A stretch of 64,000 nt of DNA from Protopterus annectens (lineage: Eukaryota; Chordata; Ceratodontiformes; Protopteridae). Shown here piece after piece: positions 50,387 through 60,699 of the stretch. Within the stretch, counting starts at the first letter, position 1, and every line of letters starts with the position of its first letter. Under the pieces are notes generated by a model, which saw nothing but the letters and a program-made list of their open reading frames with translations, had not been told where the DNA came from and searched no databases. The stretch is from assembly GCF_019279795.1 (NCBI RefSeq), contig NC_056737.1:1198132475-1198196474 (forward strand), given 5' to 3'. Position numbers and translations under genes: made by a program.

Positions 50387-51738
50387 TTTCAACAGAATGG
50401 ATGGAGGGGAAGGGGGAGGAGATAGAATGTTTAGAGGTTCTAGAAGGTTTTATTGATAAAAGTAATGAAAGTTTGGATCATATGAATTCTGTTGTTTGTG
50501 CCTGCAATGAATTTAAAATGTTAACATATTTAATTACACAGAATTAAATATTAATAATGCATATTTTAGTTTATTTTCTAAAGGGTTGAATTTTGTTCCT
50601 GGAACTAAATGTGATATCAGTAGACTTGTGACTGATTTAAAAATGTTTTTGAGAAAAATAAATTTGGAACTGATTTGTGGTGAAGGAGAACCTGCGGGTG
50701 ATGTATCGAATGAATTAAAAAAGAGAAGTGTTTGGAATCCCCCTATTCATGCACAATTGAGGAATTTTGAGAATTTAGTAGAAACTGAGTTGAGACAGGC
50801 AGTGAAAAGAAATAAATTTGCACCAAACCTTCCATCTTGTGAATATGAGCTACTACAACTATTAAGGGGGAATGATAATCTAAGAGTGATGAAGCCAGAC
50901 AAGGGGGGAGGCATTGTTTTGATGACCAGCATTATGTATGAAGGGAAAATGTTTAACATTTTACTTAATGTTTCAGCATATAGTAATGTGTCTAAAAATG
51001 AGATAAATATTGGTCATAGAAGAATATATTCTACATTATATGATTTATTTTTGGAAGGATGTATTGATAAAGATTTGTTTGATTTTTTTATACAACAGTA
51101 AGCCAAAAATTCCTTCCATTTTTGGTATCCCAAAAGTTCACAAGAACTATATGGATCCACTCTTCTCCCCATAGTAGCTGCTGAAGGTTCAGCAATTTCA
51201 CCCTTAGCTAGATATATTGATGTAAAATTGAAAAAAATCTATGATGAAAGGTACATCATTCTTGAAAGATTCTTGGGATTTGCTTCACAATGTGAAAGAG
51301 AATATGTTTTATAGTGATTTAATTTTTGTGACCATTGATGTGGTAGACCTATTTGGTTCTATACCACATAATTTGGGCCTTGAATGGTTTGAGGAAGCCA
51401 TTAGGTCTTTGGGTGATCTGAATGACAATGATATATACACATGCATAGTTTTAATGGAAATGGTGTTAAAACACAACTATATATTTTTTCAAGGTGAATA
51501 TTTCCATCAAATTAGTGGTGTGGCGATGGGAGCAAGATGTGCTCCCATATATGCCAATATGATTTTAAACACCTGGGAAACAAAATTTATATACCATAGT
51601 ACATTTAAAGATAGTTGGTGTTTATACAAGCGCTACCTGAATGACATAGTGATATTATGGAAAGATAGTAAAGAAAAATTAAATGAATTTATATATTATA
51701 TAAATAACACCACTATTTTTTTTAAAATTTACGCATGA
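50353..51738 (+). pseudogene. PLE reverse transcriptase, broken frames
   Basis: Three frames and a linker make up the N-terminal region and the RT. The N-terminal region is at 50,399-50,547 (a stop at 50,545-50,547). Then 50,586-51,101 has WNPPIHAQLRNFENLVE and LRVMKPDKGGGIVLMTSIMY, the PLE motif before finger 1. The next block, FGIPKVHKNYMDP (about 51,120-51,170), is in another frame. Frame 51,241-51,738 carries the palm: FVTIDVVDLFGSIPH (motif A), FHQISGVAMGARCAPIYANM (motif B) and RYLNDIVILW (motif C, 51,631-51,660). Motif C is normally YxDD. Here the first catalytic Asp is Asn (codon AAT at 51,640-51,642), so the enzyme would be inactive even if frames were intact. Upstream codons at 50,353-50,386 lie in the left direct repeat and are not PLE. 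Confidence 0.85.
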
Positions 51739-52824
51739 AATCAGTTTTAAAGACATTAATTATTTAGATATCACATTAATTAAGGATAGGAATTATTTTA
51801 AGTCAAAAGTTTTTTAGGAAAAAGACTTTTTCTAATTGTTATTTACATTTTAGTAGTGGACACCCAATACACCAGAAGAGAAGCATTGTGAAAGGTCAGT
51901 TTGTGAGAATTTCCAGAATGACATCTGATGATTTAGATTTTGTTGGAGAGTGTGAGTTTTTGACTCACATGTTTTTGGAAAGAGGATACCCACTGGAATT
52001 CTGCACCAAAATTAAAGAAGAAGTGATTAGAAGTAGAAAAGATAGATTTCAACCCATTTTAGGGAAAGAACCTAAAAATTTGAAAAACTTGACTAATATT
52101 GGGCAATTGAATATGGTAGAGTCTACCGACATCACAAAGAATAGGACTAAGCTATACAATAGAGCCTTTATTACAGATTTTAGTGGTGATGCAATTACAA
52201 TTCAAAAAGTTTTTGATAAAGAATGGGATAAATTTATTAAAATTACTGATCTTGCTCTCAGCAATAAGGAACCCCTAAAAATTATTTTTAGAAGGGGACA
52301 TAATATTAAAGATTGGTTGTTGTTACATCACAATGATAAAAAGAAAACAATAAAGTCTTTTGGTACATTTTCATGCAAGATGTGCTCTCAATGTCTGTCC
52401 CTGGTTAGCTAACACACGGAGTGTTTTTACTGAATCTAGGGGAAAAGAAATTAATAGTAATACTCATAGTACTTGTGATACTTTTGGAGTGTTATATATT
52501 GCTATATGTGAGATTTGCTCTGGTTTTTATGTAGGTAAGACAGAGAGGAAAATTAAAAGGAGAATATATGAACACATTAATGATATAAAGAATAAAAAAG
52601 CCACTAATGCATTATATAGACATACTATCATTTGTCCCCTAGCTAAATTTAAGTTTTTTATTATAGAGGAAGTTCAGAAAGATGAGAGGGGTGGCTTATG
52701 GGAAATGAAGATTGAATACCGGGAACTATATTGGCAAATAGTGTTAGAAGCCAGTAAGTTCCCAGGTTTAAATGAGAATGTTTCCATTGCCCCGGTTCTA
52801 AAGATGAGGGCTGCGAGATTATAA
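51739..52824 (+). pseudogene. PLE linker and GIY-YIG endonuclease
   Basis: Frame 51,888-52,412 holds the RT thumb/linker (ISRMTSDDLDFVGECEFLTH, FRRGHNIKDWLLLHHND) and ends with a FSCKMCSQC CxxC motif. The frame 52,360-52,824 overlaps it and encodes the GIY-YIG nuclease: GVLYIAICEICSGFYVGKTE, RRIYEHINDIKN, ALYRHTI and EYRELYWQIVLE. The GIY/YIG pair is replaced by VLY/FYV, which is typical for PLE, and the Arg and His/Glu positions (RRxYEH, and the Glu in IEEVQ) are visible. This nuclease nicks the target. A frameshift near 52,380-52,410 divides linker from nuclease. The last codons, KMRAARL, end near 52,824. Confidence 0.88.
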
Positions 52825-53461
52825 CTAGTTCAGATTTATTCACATTTATTTGTTTTTTCACATTTTACATTTTATTAATGTTTCACCACACATGTTTTTA
52901 AATGTTGTTGATTCATATGTTTTAGGAACATTTTATATCTTATATTTTATATGTCATATTTATTTATTTGATTGACTTATTTATTACATATATATATTTA
53001 TTGTATTTATTATTCATTGCAGGTTTAGGTGAGACACAATACACATATATATTCAAGTATGGATTCATCATTATTTTATGTATTTTCATGTATTCATTTT
53101 TAGACTATATACATTTTATATAGATTCATTCAAATTTTCATGTAATTTTGTCTTTTGACCACTAGAGGGGAGTGTTGTACTAGTTTCGCGACGAAGGTGT
53201 TTAAGCTATATATCCTTCCAGTTCTCATTATGAGGCTTTATTTATGTATTTAGATATCTATGTATTCACAGTCCATTTTGGCGATCACAACCAGCATAAC
53301 ATCCATATACAACTTGGAATTCAATTTATGTGTTTTTTGAAAATGCAAGGTCAGTGTTTGTTGTTAAGAATAAGTTTAAACATTAAGCCAGTCACTATTT
53401 CAGATTGTTTAATTGGATTGTATATTCATGGGATGCATTTTAATTGGATGATTTGAATTTT
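52825..53461 (+). other. PLE 3' region, AT-rich, non-coding
   Basis: About 640 bases after the nuclease with no open frame of note. It includes the target-duplication copy ATGATTTGAATTTT at 53,448-53,461. Confidence 0.5.
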
Positions 53462-53726
53462 AACCAAACAAACAAGCAGTATTCACGACGAATGACTCCA
53501 AACCATCAGCTTAAGCAGATTAAACAGTTTTATTGCACAAACCACAAAGACACTTATATTCCTTTAACATTGTACCATGGTAAAGGAATATAAGTGTCTT
53601 TGTGGTTCGTGCAATAAAACTGTTTAATCTGCTTAAGCTAATGGTATGGAGTCGTTCGTCGTGAATACTGCTTGTTTGTTTGGTTAAAAGTCTTTTTTGG
53701 CAGTATTATCCATTTATTTGTTATTT
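53462..53726. mobile_element. Hairpin insertion with 14-bp target duplication inside the PLE
   Basis: ATGATTTGAATTTT flanks both sides (53,448-53,461 and 53,727-53,740). The insert is a nearly perfect inverted repeat with arms of about 110 bp (53,463-53,571 and 53,579-53,688) around a short loop (ATTGTACCATGG), plus a 38-base tail. The right arm contains TGCAATAAAACTGTTTAATC, an AATAAA-like signal near an end, in the outward sense. The architecture resembles the PLE-tail insertion at 9,115-9,493. Confidence 0.75.
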
Positions 53727-53769
53727 ATGATTTGAATTTTGCCAGCTTATATATATGTTTGGGTTTGGT

Positions 53770-53840
53770 TTTTCTTGTTGTCTGATGAAGTCTGTTTTAT
53801 AGACGAAAAACGCAGTGTTTGTCAAGCGTTTAACGTTGTA
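53770..53840 (+). ncRNA. Hammerhead-ribozyme-like core in the PLE 3' region
   Basis: CTGATGA (53,782-53,788) is followed by a stem II GTCT...AGAC closed by TGTTTTAT (53,790-53,804), then GAAA (53,805-53,808). Stem III is AAACGC (53,808-53,813) pairing with GCGTTT (53,826-53,831), with A at 53,832 as the expected cleavage base. Known: PLE terminal repeats encode hammerhead motifs. Weak points: one extra A sits between CTGATGA and stem II, and stem I pairs poorly (T-A and G-C, then a G-T wobble). Activity is not shown. Confidence 0.55.
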
Positions 53841-53965
53841 TTTGGATCGAATAAACTGGTTTTATCCTACAGCTGTCTGGTGCTTGATTTCTCCTCGATT
53901 CAATGCTTTTTCTTTGCTTACTAGTTTCTGGTTTTGCACTGTTCTTCATTTTGGTTGTTTACTAG

Positions 53966-54630
53966 TTGCCTATGAAGATGTTATAGACAGTGATGCTCAC
54001 ATGTAATTATTTGTGTTATGGACATGACAACACTGGCTATTACGGAAACAGTGTAGCTACCCTTGGCAGCAAACCTCCTCTGAGGAGCACATCACATTCT
54101 GTTAGTTGATTACAGATGATGCATGTGTCTACATGTCTGTTTCCTTCTCTGGGTATATACTCACATATCCACCAGGACCATGAGCTCTGTTGGGCACAGA
54201 CACCCACTCCCCAAACAGAGTCATGTACCAATAGGCTCTGATGCCACTATCAACATGATCATGATATAATAAGATAATGTGAGCCATCACCTATGATGTG
54301 GCTATTAAACATGGGCAGCTGTCTCCTACATCTTGCACTCCTACTGCAGATGTTACAGTGGAGTTAAAGATGATGTGCAACCTGTTTCATTACCAGTGCT
54401 GTGCACTACCTTGCAAACAGTATGTGCAGGCGGCTGTTACGTTGGGCTACACAAACCTGGTAGTTCAAACAGTGTGTCTGTACTCTCAATATCCACTCTA
54501 TGTAGGTGTGCACATAGTAATTTGGCCCAGCCCTGTAACAAGGGTCACTACATATTTGCATAACATGTACACATGCACAGCTGTTATTGCTTGCAAACAA
54601 TAGTAGAGAGGTGGATATTACATGTGTTAT
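53966..54630 (+). repeat. Right 665-bp direct repeat flanking the PLE
   Basis: Same sequence as 49,724-50,386 in the same orientation, starting at the last PLE base. The flanks beyond the two copies are different, which is the pattern of a target duplication. Confidence 0.9.
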
Positions 54631-56490
54631 GTGCATGGATAGTTACCTGGCTCTTCCAATTATCTTTGCTATCATGCTGCTAACCTGCCAGATGAATACT
54701 AATGCTATGTATCCTGTCATTGAGTATTGTAATTGCCAATAGACATAACTACTGTTTGCATAACATAACAGAACTGCTATGCAGAATAGAATACAGATCT
54801 GCCTAGAATACTGTACATTACACAGTTATTGGCACAATATCCCACAGTGCACACCATATTTGCATGGTAAGCCTACCTTTAACATGCTCATCTTACTTAT
54901 ATACCCATACATATGTCGACTGTTACAATATAACAACATATACTATCCCCTGTTACAGCACGTACTTGTTGGACCACTCCTGACACTGACAGTGGCTGGA
55001 AGCGAAATGGTGGGTTCCAAACCCATAGCATCCCTTGTGGTATATGTGGAGTGTGCCGTGTGACCTACAGCAGTACACACATAGAATACTACAAGTATCA
55101 CTACTGCTCAACAATACATCACTACAAGATAGCTATTTCCATTATAGGCATTGATTACACTGGAATTCTTACAGTACAGATACTACATACACAAACATAC
55201 TACATGTTATACATACCATCTTAGTAACCGGAGGTGTTAGTAACTAGTGTACTACTCGTTTTCGGTTCATCTTTCCTTGCTTTGTGCTGTCCTACAGGTA
55301 GATACAGATGGTTTGAATGTGTGACAAGGCAACCTTTTATAGTTACAGATCAGTAACGTGCTATCCCAATGACCAATTGGTGTTCCTAAGTAGCTAATTG
55401 CATGCACATCAGCTGCGCTGCTACTGCCTTAGCCAATACCATGGCTACAGTGGAGTATAACTGAGTACTCCACTTGGGCGTTGTCCCTTTACTTTACTTG
55501 TGAGGAAGACAGCGTGGAGGTTTTTTTGGAATCCATTGCAACAGCTGTATTGAGACGAACAGTAATATATTGTGTGTAATGCCTAGAGGAGTTGGTCTAA
55601 ATGTGAGTACTGCTGTTATATTTATGAACATTGCTACTTGTGCAGGGTTTGTCTGTACCTAATACTTCTACATATGTGTCAGTCTGGCCAGGTTGTTTAA
55701 CCAGCTAAAGGCTGCATAGCTATGCATATAATGTTAGGGGGTTTACAGTGTGCCTACCAGACATATTTAGTTTGGTGTTACTGTGTATCATACTGCGCTT
55801 ATAATCAGTACTCGGTAAAACTTCTTGGTGTTCAGGCCTTTCAACCCTCTGAAACGGGATTAGTTCATACAAACCCTGTTACATCAGCAGCTGCTCAATT
55901 GTATAACGGCAACTATTTCACATAGAGCCATGTTAGTGTGTCTGTGCCCAGGTATGTTAAGGTTTCAGCAGATATTGTACAGCAGTTGCATAATTGGTTA
56001 TGGTATGACAGTATGTATTGATGTAATTATTTCGGTTGTGGGGTAGATGTTGGTGGGTGTACATAGCACATGCAGGTGTGTAGGAACCCCTTTTATACAA
56101 TGTCTATATGTGTGTGGGTGTTCTTTCCTTATGTGAACACCTATCCCATAGTGGACTAATACTATGGTAAATGCAGGCTGATTCATTAAGGCACTATTAA
56201 ATGCTTCCTGTATAGCATGCAGGTACTGTTAGTCCTTGAATCCTTTTGGTAATACATCGGAATGTAATAAAGATTTGCAAAATGAAAGCTGGCTGTGTAA
56301 TTCTGTCATGGATATTTGCAGTCAATGCAGTTGTGTTGGTGACTATGTCCATAGAACATATCTGTAATAGCATATTGGCATATACTCTTCCTATTTTATG
56401 TTCATATTGTTTGGGTGGGGGGAGCCGAATGTGTGATTGCTATGGTCCATGTTATACTCAGATATGACCACTTCGGATGCTGTCTACAGA
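54631..56490. other. Unrecognised region with a weak promoter-like patch
   Basis: No protein family is seen. Around 55,360-55,610 there are GACCAATTGG and AGCCAATACC (CCAAT-box-like), AGTATAACTG, and a short ATG frame, ATGCCTAGAGGAGTTGGTC, ending at AAT|GTGAGT, a donor-like site. This could be a first exon or chance. Confidence 0.25.
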
Positions 56491-56492
56491 CA

Positions 56493-56504
56493 TGTATGTA
56501 TGTA

Positions 56505-56599
<95 letters not shown>
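56493..56599. repeat. (GT)n and (TA)n compound microsatellite
   Basis: (TGTA)n, then (TG)n, a TATG interruption and (TA)n. Confidence 0.95.
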
Positions 56600-56601
<2 letters not shown>

Positions 56602-56753
56602 GTGTATATGTATATAGATATATACATTATCGCATAAGTTTATCTGTACCTCCATAGATGTGTAGATGTTTCTAACCTATCTATATATCTACATATATAT
56701 GTAGACCTGTATATATCGACATGTCTCTATGTATCTCTCTCTCTTTCTCTCTC

Positions 56754-56758
<5 letters not shown>

Positions 56759-56812
<54 letters not shown>
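56759..56812. repeat. (TA)n microsatellite after a (CT)n tract
   Basis: A CTCTCTCTTTCTCTCTC run precedes about 54 bases of TA. Confidence 0.95.
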
Positions 56813-56814
<2 letters not shown>

Positions 56815-56924
56815 ATATATGAGCGTACGCCTATAATTGGGTACATGGCGGGTTGTCCTATTTCAACACAATCCTCGCTTTTGTGTTTTAAACTGTCTGC
56901 ATACACATCTGGAATAGGTACATC

Positions 56925-57105
56925 CCAGGTAGCTTAGTGTTAGGTTAATCGGAGGATGGAGTACATGGTTGCGGGTTCTACTCCTAGAAGGTGTTATTAT
57001 TTTACCTCTCAGAGTAGGCATTGGTAGTGAAAGTGTGAATAACGCACATTTATGCAGTTGTGAGCTGGTTTGCCCATGGTCTGCACGACGTTAATCAAAG
57101 GTCAA
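56925..57105 (+). repeat. tRNA-derived SINE, plus strand
   Basis: GGTAGCTTAGTGTTAGG is A-box-like and TTGCGGGTTCTACTCC is B-box-like, at tRNA spacing. The body follows with GCACATTTATGCAGTTGTG, shared with the copy at 59.46 kb. Confidence 0.65.
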
Positions 57106-57470
57106 ACGTGTAAAGCGCTTCTCCATTTACCGTGTAGCAGTGCTGCTTACCATCGCACAAAAACGTGGAAACCCGCTTACAACTGCTTAACAGTGCTTTA
57201 ATCCACCTGCATCCAAAAGCCCTTATTCTGGCCCTCAAAATAAGCTAACAGCCCTTGAACCTAGGACCATGAACACCACAGTCACTGACCTTACCACTAC
57301 GGCATCTGAGATATGTACGAATGTTATGGTGTTTGGAATATACATTGTACTACAGACATTCTTCACTACTGACAACATATGTGACAATCAGTTGGTGTAC
57401 ATATGTCTGATGCATGTTAATGTTCATATGTCTGTGAAAGTAGGTGTTGCAATGTGACATGACAGGGTGT
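57106..57470 (-). repeat. tRNA-derived SINE and composite flank, minus strand
   Basis: The complement gives a head with CGTAGTGGTAAGGTCAGTG, B-box-like CCTAGGTTCAAGG (57,243-57,312) and the body GGATTAAAGCACTGTTAAGC. The SINE at 56,925 points towards it. The flank 57,313-57,470 matches the segment that precedes heads at 29.1 and 59.3 kb. Confidence 0.65.
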
Positions 57471-57539
57471 ATTATGAATGAGTATGGTTCTTGCTTTGTG
57501 TCCTTTTTATATTGTCCCCATACTCCATGTATGCCCCTC

Positions 57540-57650
57540 CAATTCACTTATTGGACATCCGACCCAGGCCCTCCTTGATGCATGATTGCATTACACATCA
57601 TCCCCCCCCCCCAATCTTCACATACACAACAACCACCCCTTCTATTTATT
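57540..57650 (-). repeat. Interspersed repeat (complement of 14.6 and 29.6 kb)
   Basis: The complement of CACATACACAACAACCACC reads GGTGGTTGTTGTGTATGTG, as in the other two copies. The C-run at 57,601-57,612 corresponds to their G-run. Confidence 0.6.
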
Positions 57651-58945
57651 TATTTATTATTTATTTATTTATTTAAATTTGTTGACCGGGAGAGTCCGAC
57701 TGGACGTGGGTACATTTTCAGAGGAGGCCCGGGGAGAAAAGCTCCACAGTTAAACAGACAGTAGTTACATTGGATTACATAGTGATTAACAATTTAGCAT
57801 AGCAATTACTTACAACATATTTACAGATGAAGAACATAGTACATCAGTAGACAACTAGAATCTTTATCTGTGAAGTACATAACAGACATTAACAAATGTT
57901 ACAAGAAGAAGTTTCTGCTGTATAATAAGTACTAGGCTTATGAGCATCTGAGCTTGCTATAATCAAGGTAGTTAGTGGAGTGGAAAGAAAGGTAGTGGTT
58001 GGATGGGGTGGATGATATTAGAGTGGGAGTTGCAAGGGCATAGCCAGCATGTTTTTAGGTGCGGTTTTAGTAAAGTTTTGAAGTGGGTGCATGATGGTAT
58101 GGAGGTAATTGTGGGTGGGAGGGAGTTCCATAATTTGGCTATGGTGCAAGAGAATAGTGCTTCACCAGCAGAGTTATTGGCTTTAATGATCTGCAAGTGA
58201 TTTTTGTTGCTGGATCTTAGTGGTCTGGTGGTGCGATAGGGTTGGAGTAGATTCTGGAGGGATGGGACATTTAGTGGATGGTTTACTAGTTTGTGGGCGA
58301 GTGAGAGTTGATACCATTGAAGGAGATGAGGGAGTTCAAGCCAGCCCAGTTCAGCAAGTGAAAGACAGTGGTGACTATGGTAGGATTCCCCTGTGGCGAA
58401 TTTGGTGATTTTGTTATAGCAGGACTCTAGCTTGTTTAGATCGCATTGCCTTAGGTTGGTATATATTGGAGAGGCATAAAGTAGGGTGGAGATAAGGTGG
58501 GAATTAGCTATTGAAATCTTTGCTGCTTTGGTGAGAAATTGCTTATTTCTGTATAACGCTCCTAGTTTTTTGTGGACTTTTTTTATGGTCATGGATATGT
58601 GAATGTCAAATTTTAGTTTATTGTCTATTTCCACTCCTAGCAATTTGGTGTGTTCAGTTGGGTATATAGTGGTGTTATCTTTTGCTGTGATGTTAAAGTG
58701 AGAGTTGTTTTGAGTATGTTTGGTGGGTTGGAAGATGAGTAGTTTAGTTTTGTTTAGGTTGAGTATTAATTGGGCATCGGATAACCAAGTTTCAACAGAG
58801 GAAAAGGCTTCCTGTGTGACTTTTTGCAGTTTTGGTAGGGACTGGGCTGAGCAGATGATGGTTGAGTCATCTGCGTATTGTATGAGTGTGCCATGTTTGC
58901 TAGCAGAGGCTAGATTATTGGTGACATAGGTTAATATTAATTGTT
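57644..58945 (-). pseudogene. Jockey/L2-like LINE, 3' part, minus strand
   Basis: The same family as 42.1-44.8 kb. The (TTTA)n tail at 57,644-57,675 and a 3' block with TTGACCGGGAGAGTCCGAC (57,681) match the other copy. In transcript order from 58,945: a palm QYADDSTII (about 58,860-58,885), then LGVEIDNKLKFDIHI, LISTLLYASPIYTNLRQCDL, LAELGWLELPHLLQWYQLSL and NSAGEALFSCTIAKLWNSLP in an open frame of 223 codons (57,972-58,643). The element begins just upstream of the palm, so it is 5'-truncated. Catalytic Asp codons are intact in the fragment. Confidence 0.85.
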
Positions 58946-58949
58946 ATGA

Positions 58950-59067
58950 TACCAAAGCTGCATGTGTTTTGTGTACACTCCAATTCCTTTGGAGTGCTTC
59001 TGTGTCACGAAGTGTGTTCATAGATGCTTATATATATGGCTATTACTATAACTGTATAATATATATG

Positions 59068-59131
<64 letters not shown>

Positions 59132-59150
59132 AGTGTGTGTGCAGTCATCA

Positions 59151-59212
<62 letters not shown>

Positions 59213-59600
59213 ATTAGTTTGTAACAGTTATACATCTGTAGACTGGAATGTGTTGATTCACAAACTACAGTACATTACAATGTACTGTACATATGTTCAC
59301 AAGGCCATTGTCCCATTTGTGATCATTATATGGTATAAGGTGTAGTCTCAGGACCATAAAACGTGGACACCTCGGATGGCTTAGTGGTATGTCCCATGTC
59401 TATAGTGTGCATGGTCCAGGGCTCGATACCTGTGATGCTTTACGAATGTTTTTACTGCATAGTAAGGCTCATTTATGCAGTTGTAAGCATATTTAACAGT
59501 GTTTGTGTGACATTATAGCAGCAGTTAAACACAGTTAAACAAACGTTGTGACATATAACCTGTGCGCGTAAACACAGCCACATCCGCCAACTACTCTGGA
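58950..59600 (+). repeat. Composite repeat with two (TA)n tracts and SINE, plus orientation
   Basis: Order: CTCCAATTCCTTTGGAGTGC, (TA)n (59,073-59,114) with (GT)n, a second (TA)n (59,153-59,209), then TGTACTGTACATATGTTCAC, the tRNA-like head ATGGCTTAGTGGTATGTCCC, B-box-like GGTCCAGGGCTCGATACC (59,369-59,432), and a body with CATTTATGCAGTTGTAAGC. This is the inverted counterpart of 28,940-29,570. Confidence 0.8.
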
Positions 59601-59814
59601 TATATACCTGTCAGTGACATAACATCTCACTATGTGCTGACATAACATTACATTCTCTGTTGACTGTACTCTCCTGCACACATGGGTTTATATGGGTGAT
59701 TCGAATGTTTATTATATAGATGATTACTACCTGTATCTGCAAGCTGTGGTTAAGGTATACTTTTGCACATGATAAACATCCCTGCCTTTATTGGGATTGT
59801 AACCTCAAATTCTA

Positions 59815-59915
59815 AAGACATGCTTCTGGAGCATTTCTCCCCGGGCCTCTGCTGAAAACAGGATCTGTGGAACCTAGTCGGACATTCCCGGTCAACAAAT
59901 GTTAAATAAAATGCA
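59815..59915 (+). repeat. Isolated 3' end of the jockey/L2-like LINE family
   Basis: GCATTTCTCCCCGGGCCTC and CATTCCCGGTCAACAAATG match the complement of 57,690-57,760, ending in a short TTAAATAAA. Only about 100 bp of the element is present. Confidence 0.75.
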
Positions 59916-60114
59916 CAAATACTATGCAGATGCTGTAACCATTACACTGTTGACATTAACGTTGCTTCCGCCTATTTCCTATTTAGATGATTTCTATGTG
60001 TAAACTAGGCTAAGCAAAGGGTGGGAGCCCCCAAACTCACTGAGCTTCACATACTCTTGAAATAATAACGTACAACAAATGTACTGTGAAACGATACATT
60101 ACATTCCTAATTAC

Positions 60115-60478
60115 ATTAGGCACAGCCCCTCACTGACACACTTCCAGGGAAACCTTGCTGTGTGAATGGGTAACAGAATATACACCCCAGGGATCATGTG
60201 TCCCAGTTTGATAGCTGTAAGACCTGTTGAGGGAATTGAATGGTGTTGAATTGCCACATTAACATGCCCTCTTTAGATCACTAAGTGCCCCTATCACCCT
60301 CCACAACCCCAGTCTTAAACAGCTTCCTGCAACTCTGCCTGGAATTGCTTCATTGGCTATGCTTGACAGAGGCTCAGTTTCTTCATCAATGGTGCGGGGA
60401 AGGCCAACACACTGTTGCTATGCTTCTAATTGCCCTTGGGCAGATAGATAGTAGGCTATCTGTGCACCTCTAACTTGC
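60115..60478 (+). pseudogene. Old CR1 3'-end fragment
   Basis: 60,120-60,210 encodes a decayed version of the CR1 C-terminus (SPSLTHFQGNL, then MGNRIYTPGIM). After an unrelated stretch, 60,340-60,475 matches the 3' end (GCCCTTGGGCAGATAGATAG). The terminal CCTATGAA units are not preserved. Confidence 0.6.
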
Positions 60479-60699
60479 AGGCCATCACAGCCATAATATG
60501 CGAATAAACAGACCTTCAGATCACAATATACAGTGTGAACTCACCATGTAGTCGGGAAACAGTTGAGTACAGCACGAACATACAGAACACTGATACTTAG
60601 TCACTCCAAATGCCTATCTTGGAAGCTAGAAGACTTGTAAAAGGTTACGGCTTTCAATTGCTTACCACTAGGTGACCTACAGGGGAGATGAAAATCAAG

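Larger units (their letters stand above)
50387..53965 (+). mobile_element. Penelope-like retroelement, about 3.58 kb, plus strand
   Basis: The sequence between the two direct repeats. It encodes a PLE reverse transcriptase followed by a GIY-YIG endonuclease, and has a roughly 1.1-kb 3' region with a hairpin insertion and a hammerhead-like core. Known: PLEs are a eukaryotic retroelement class whose RT is related to telomerase and whose endonuclease is of the GIY-YIG type. The protein order and the Cys-containing linker resemble the Neptune-type elements of vertebrates. The copy is nearly full length but has several frame breaks. Confidence 0.85.
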
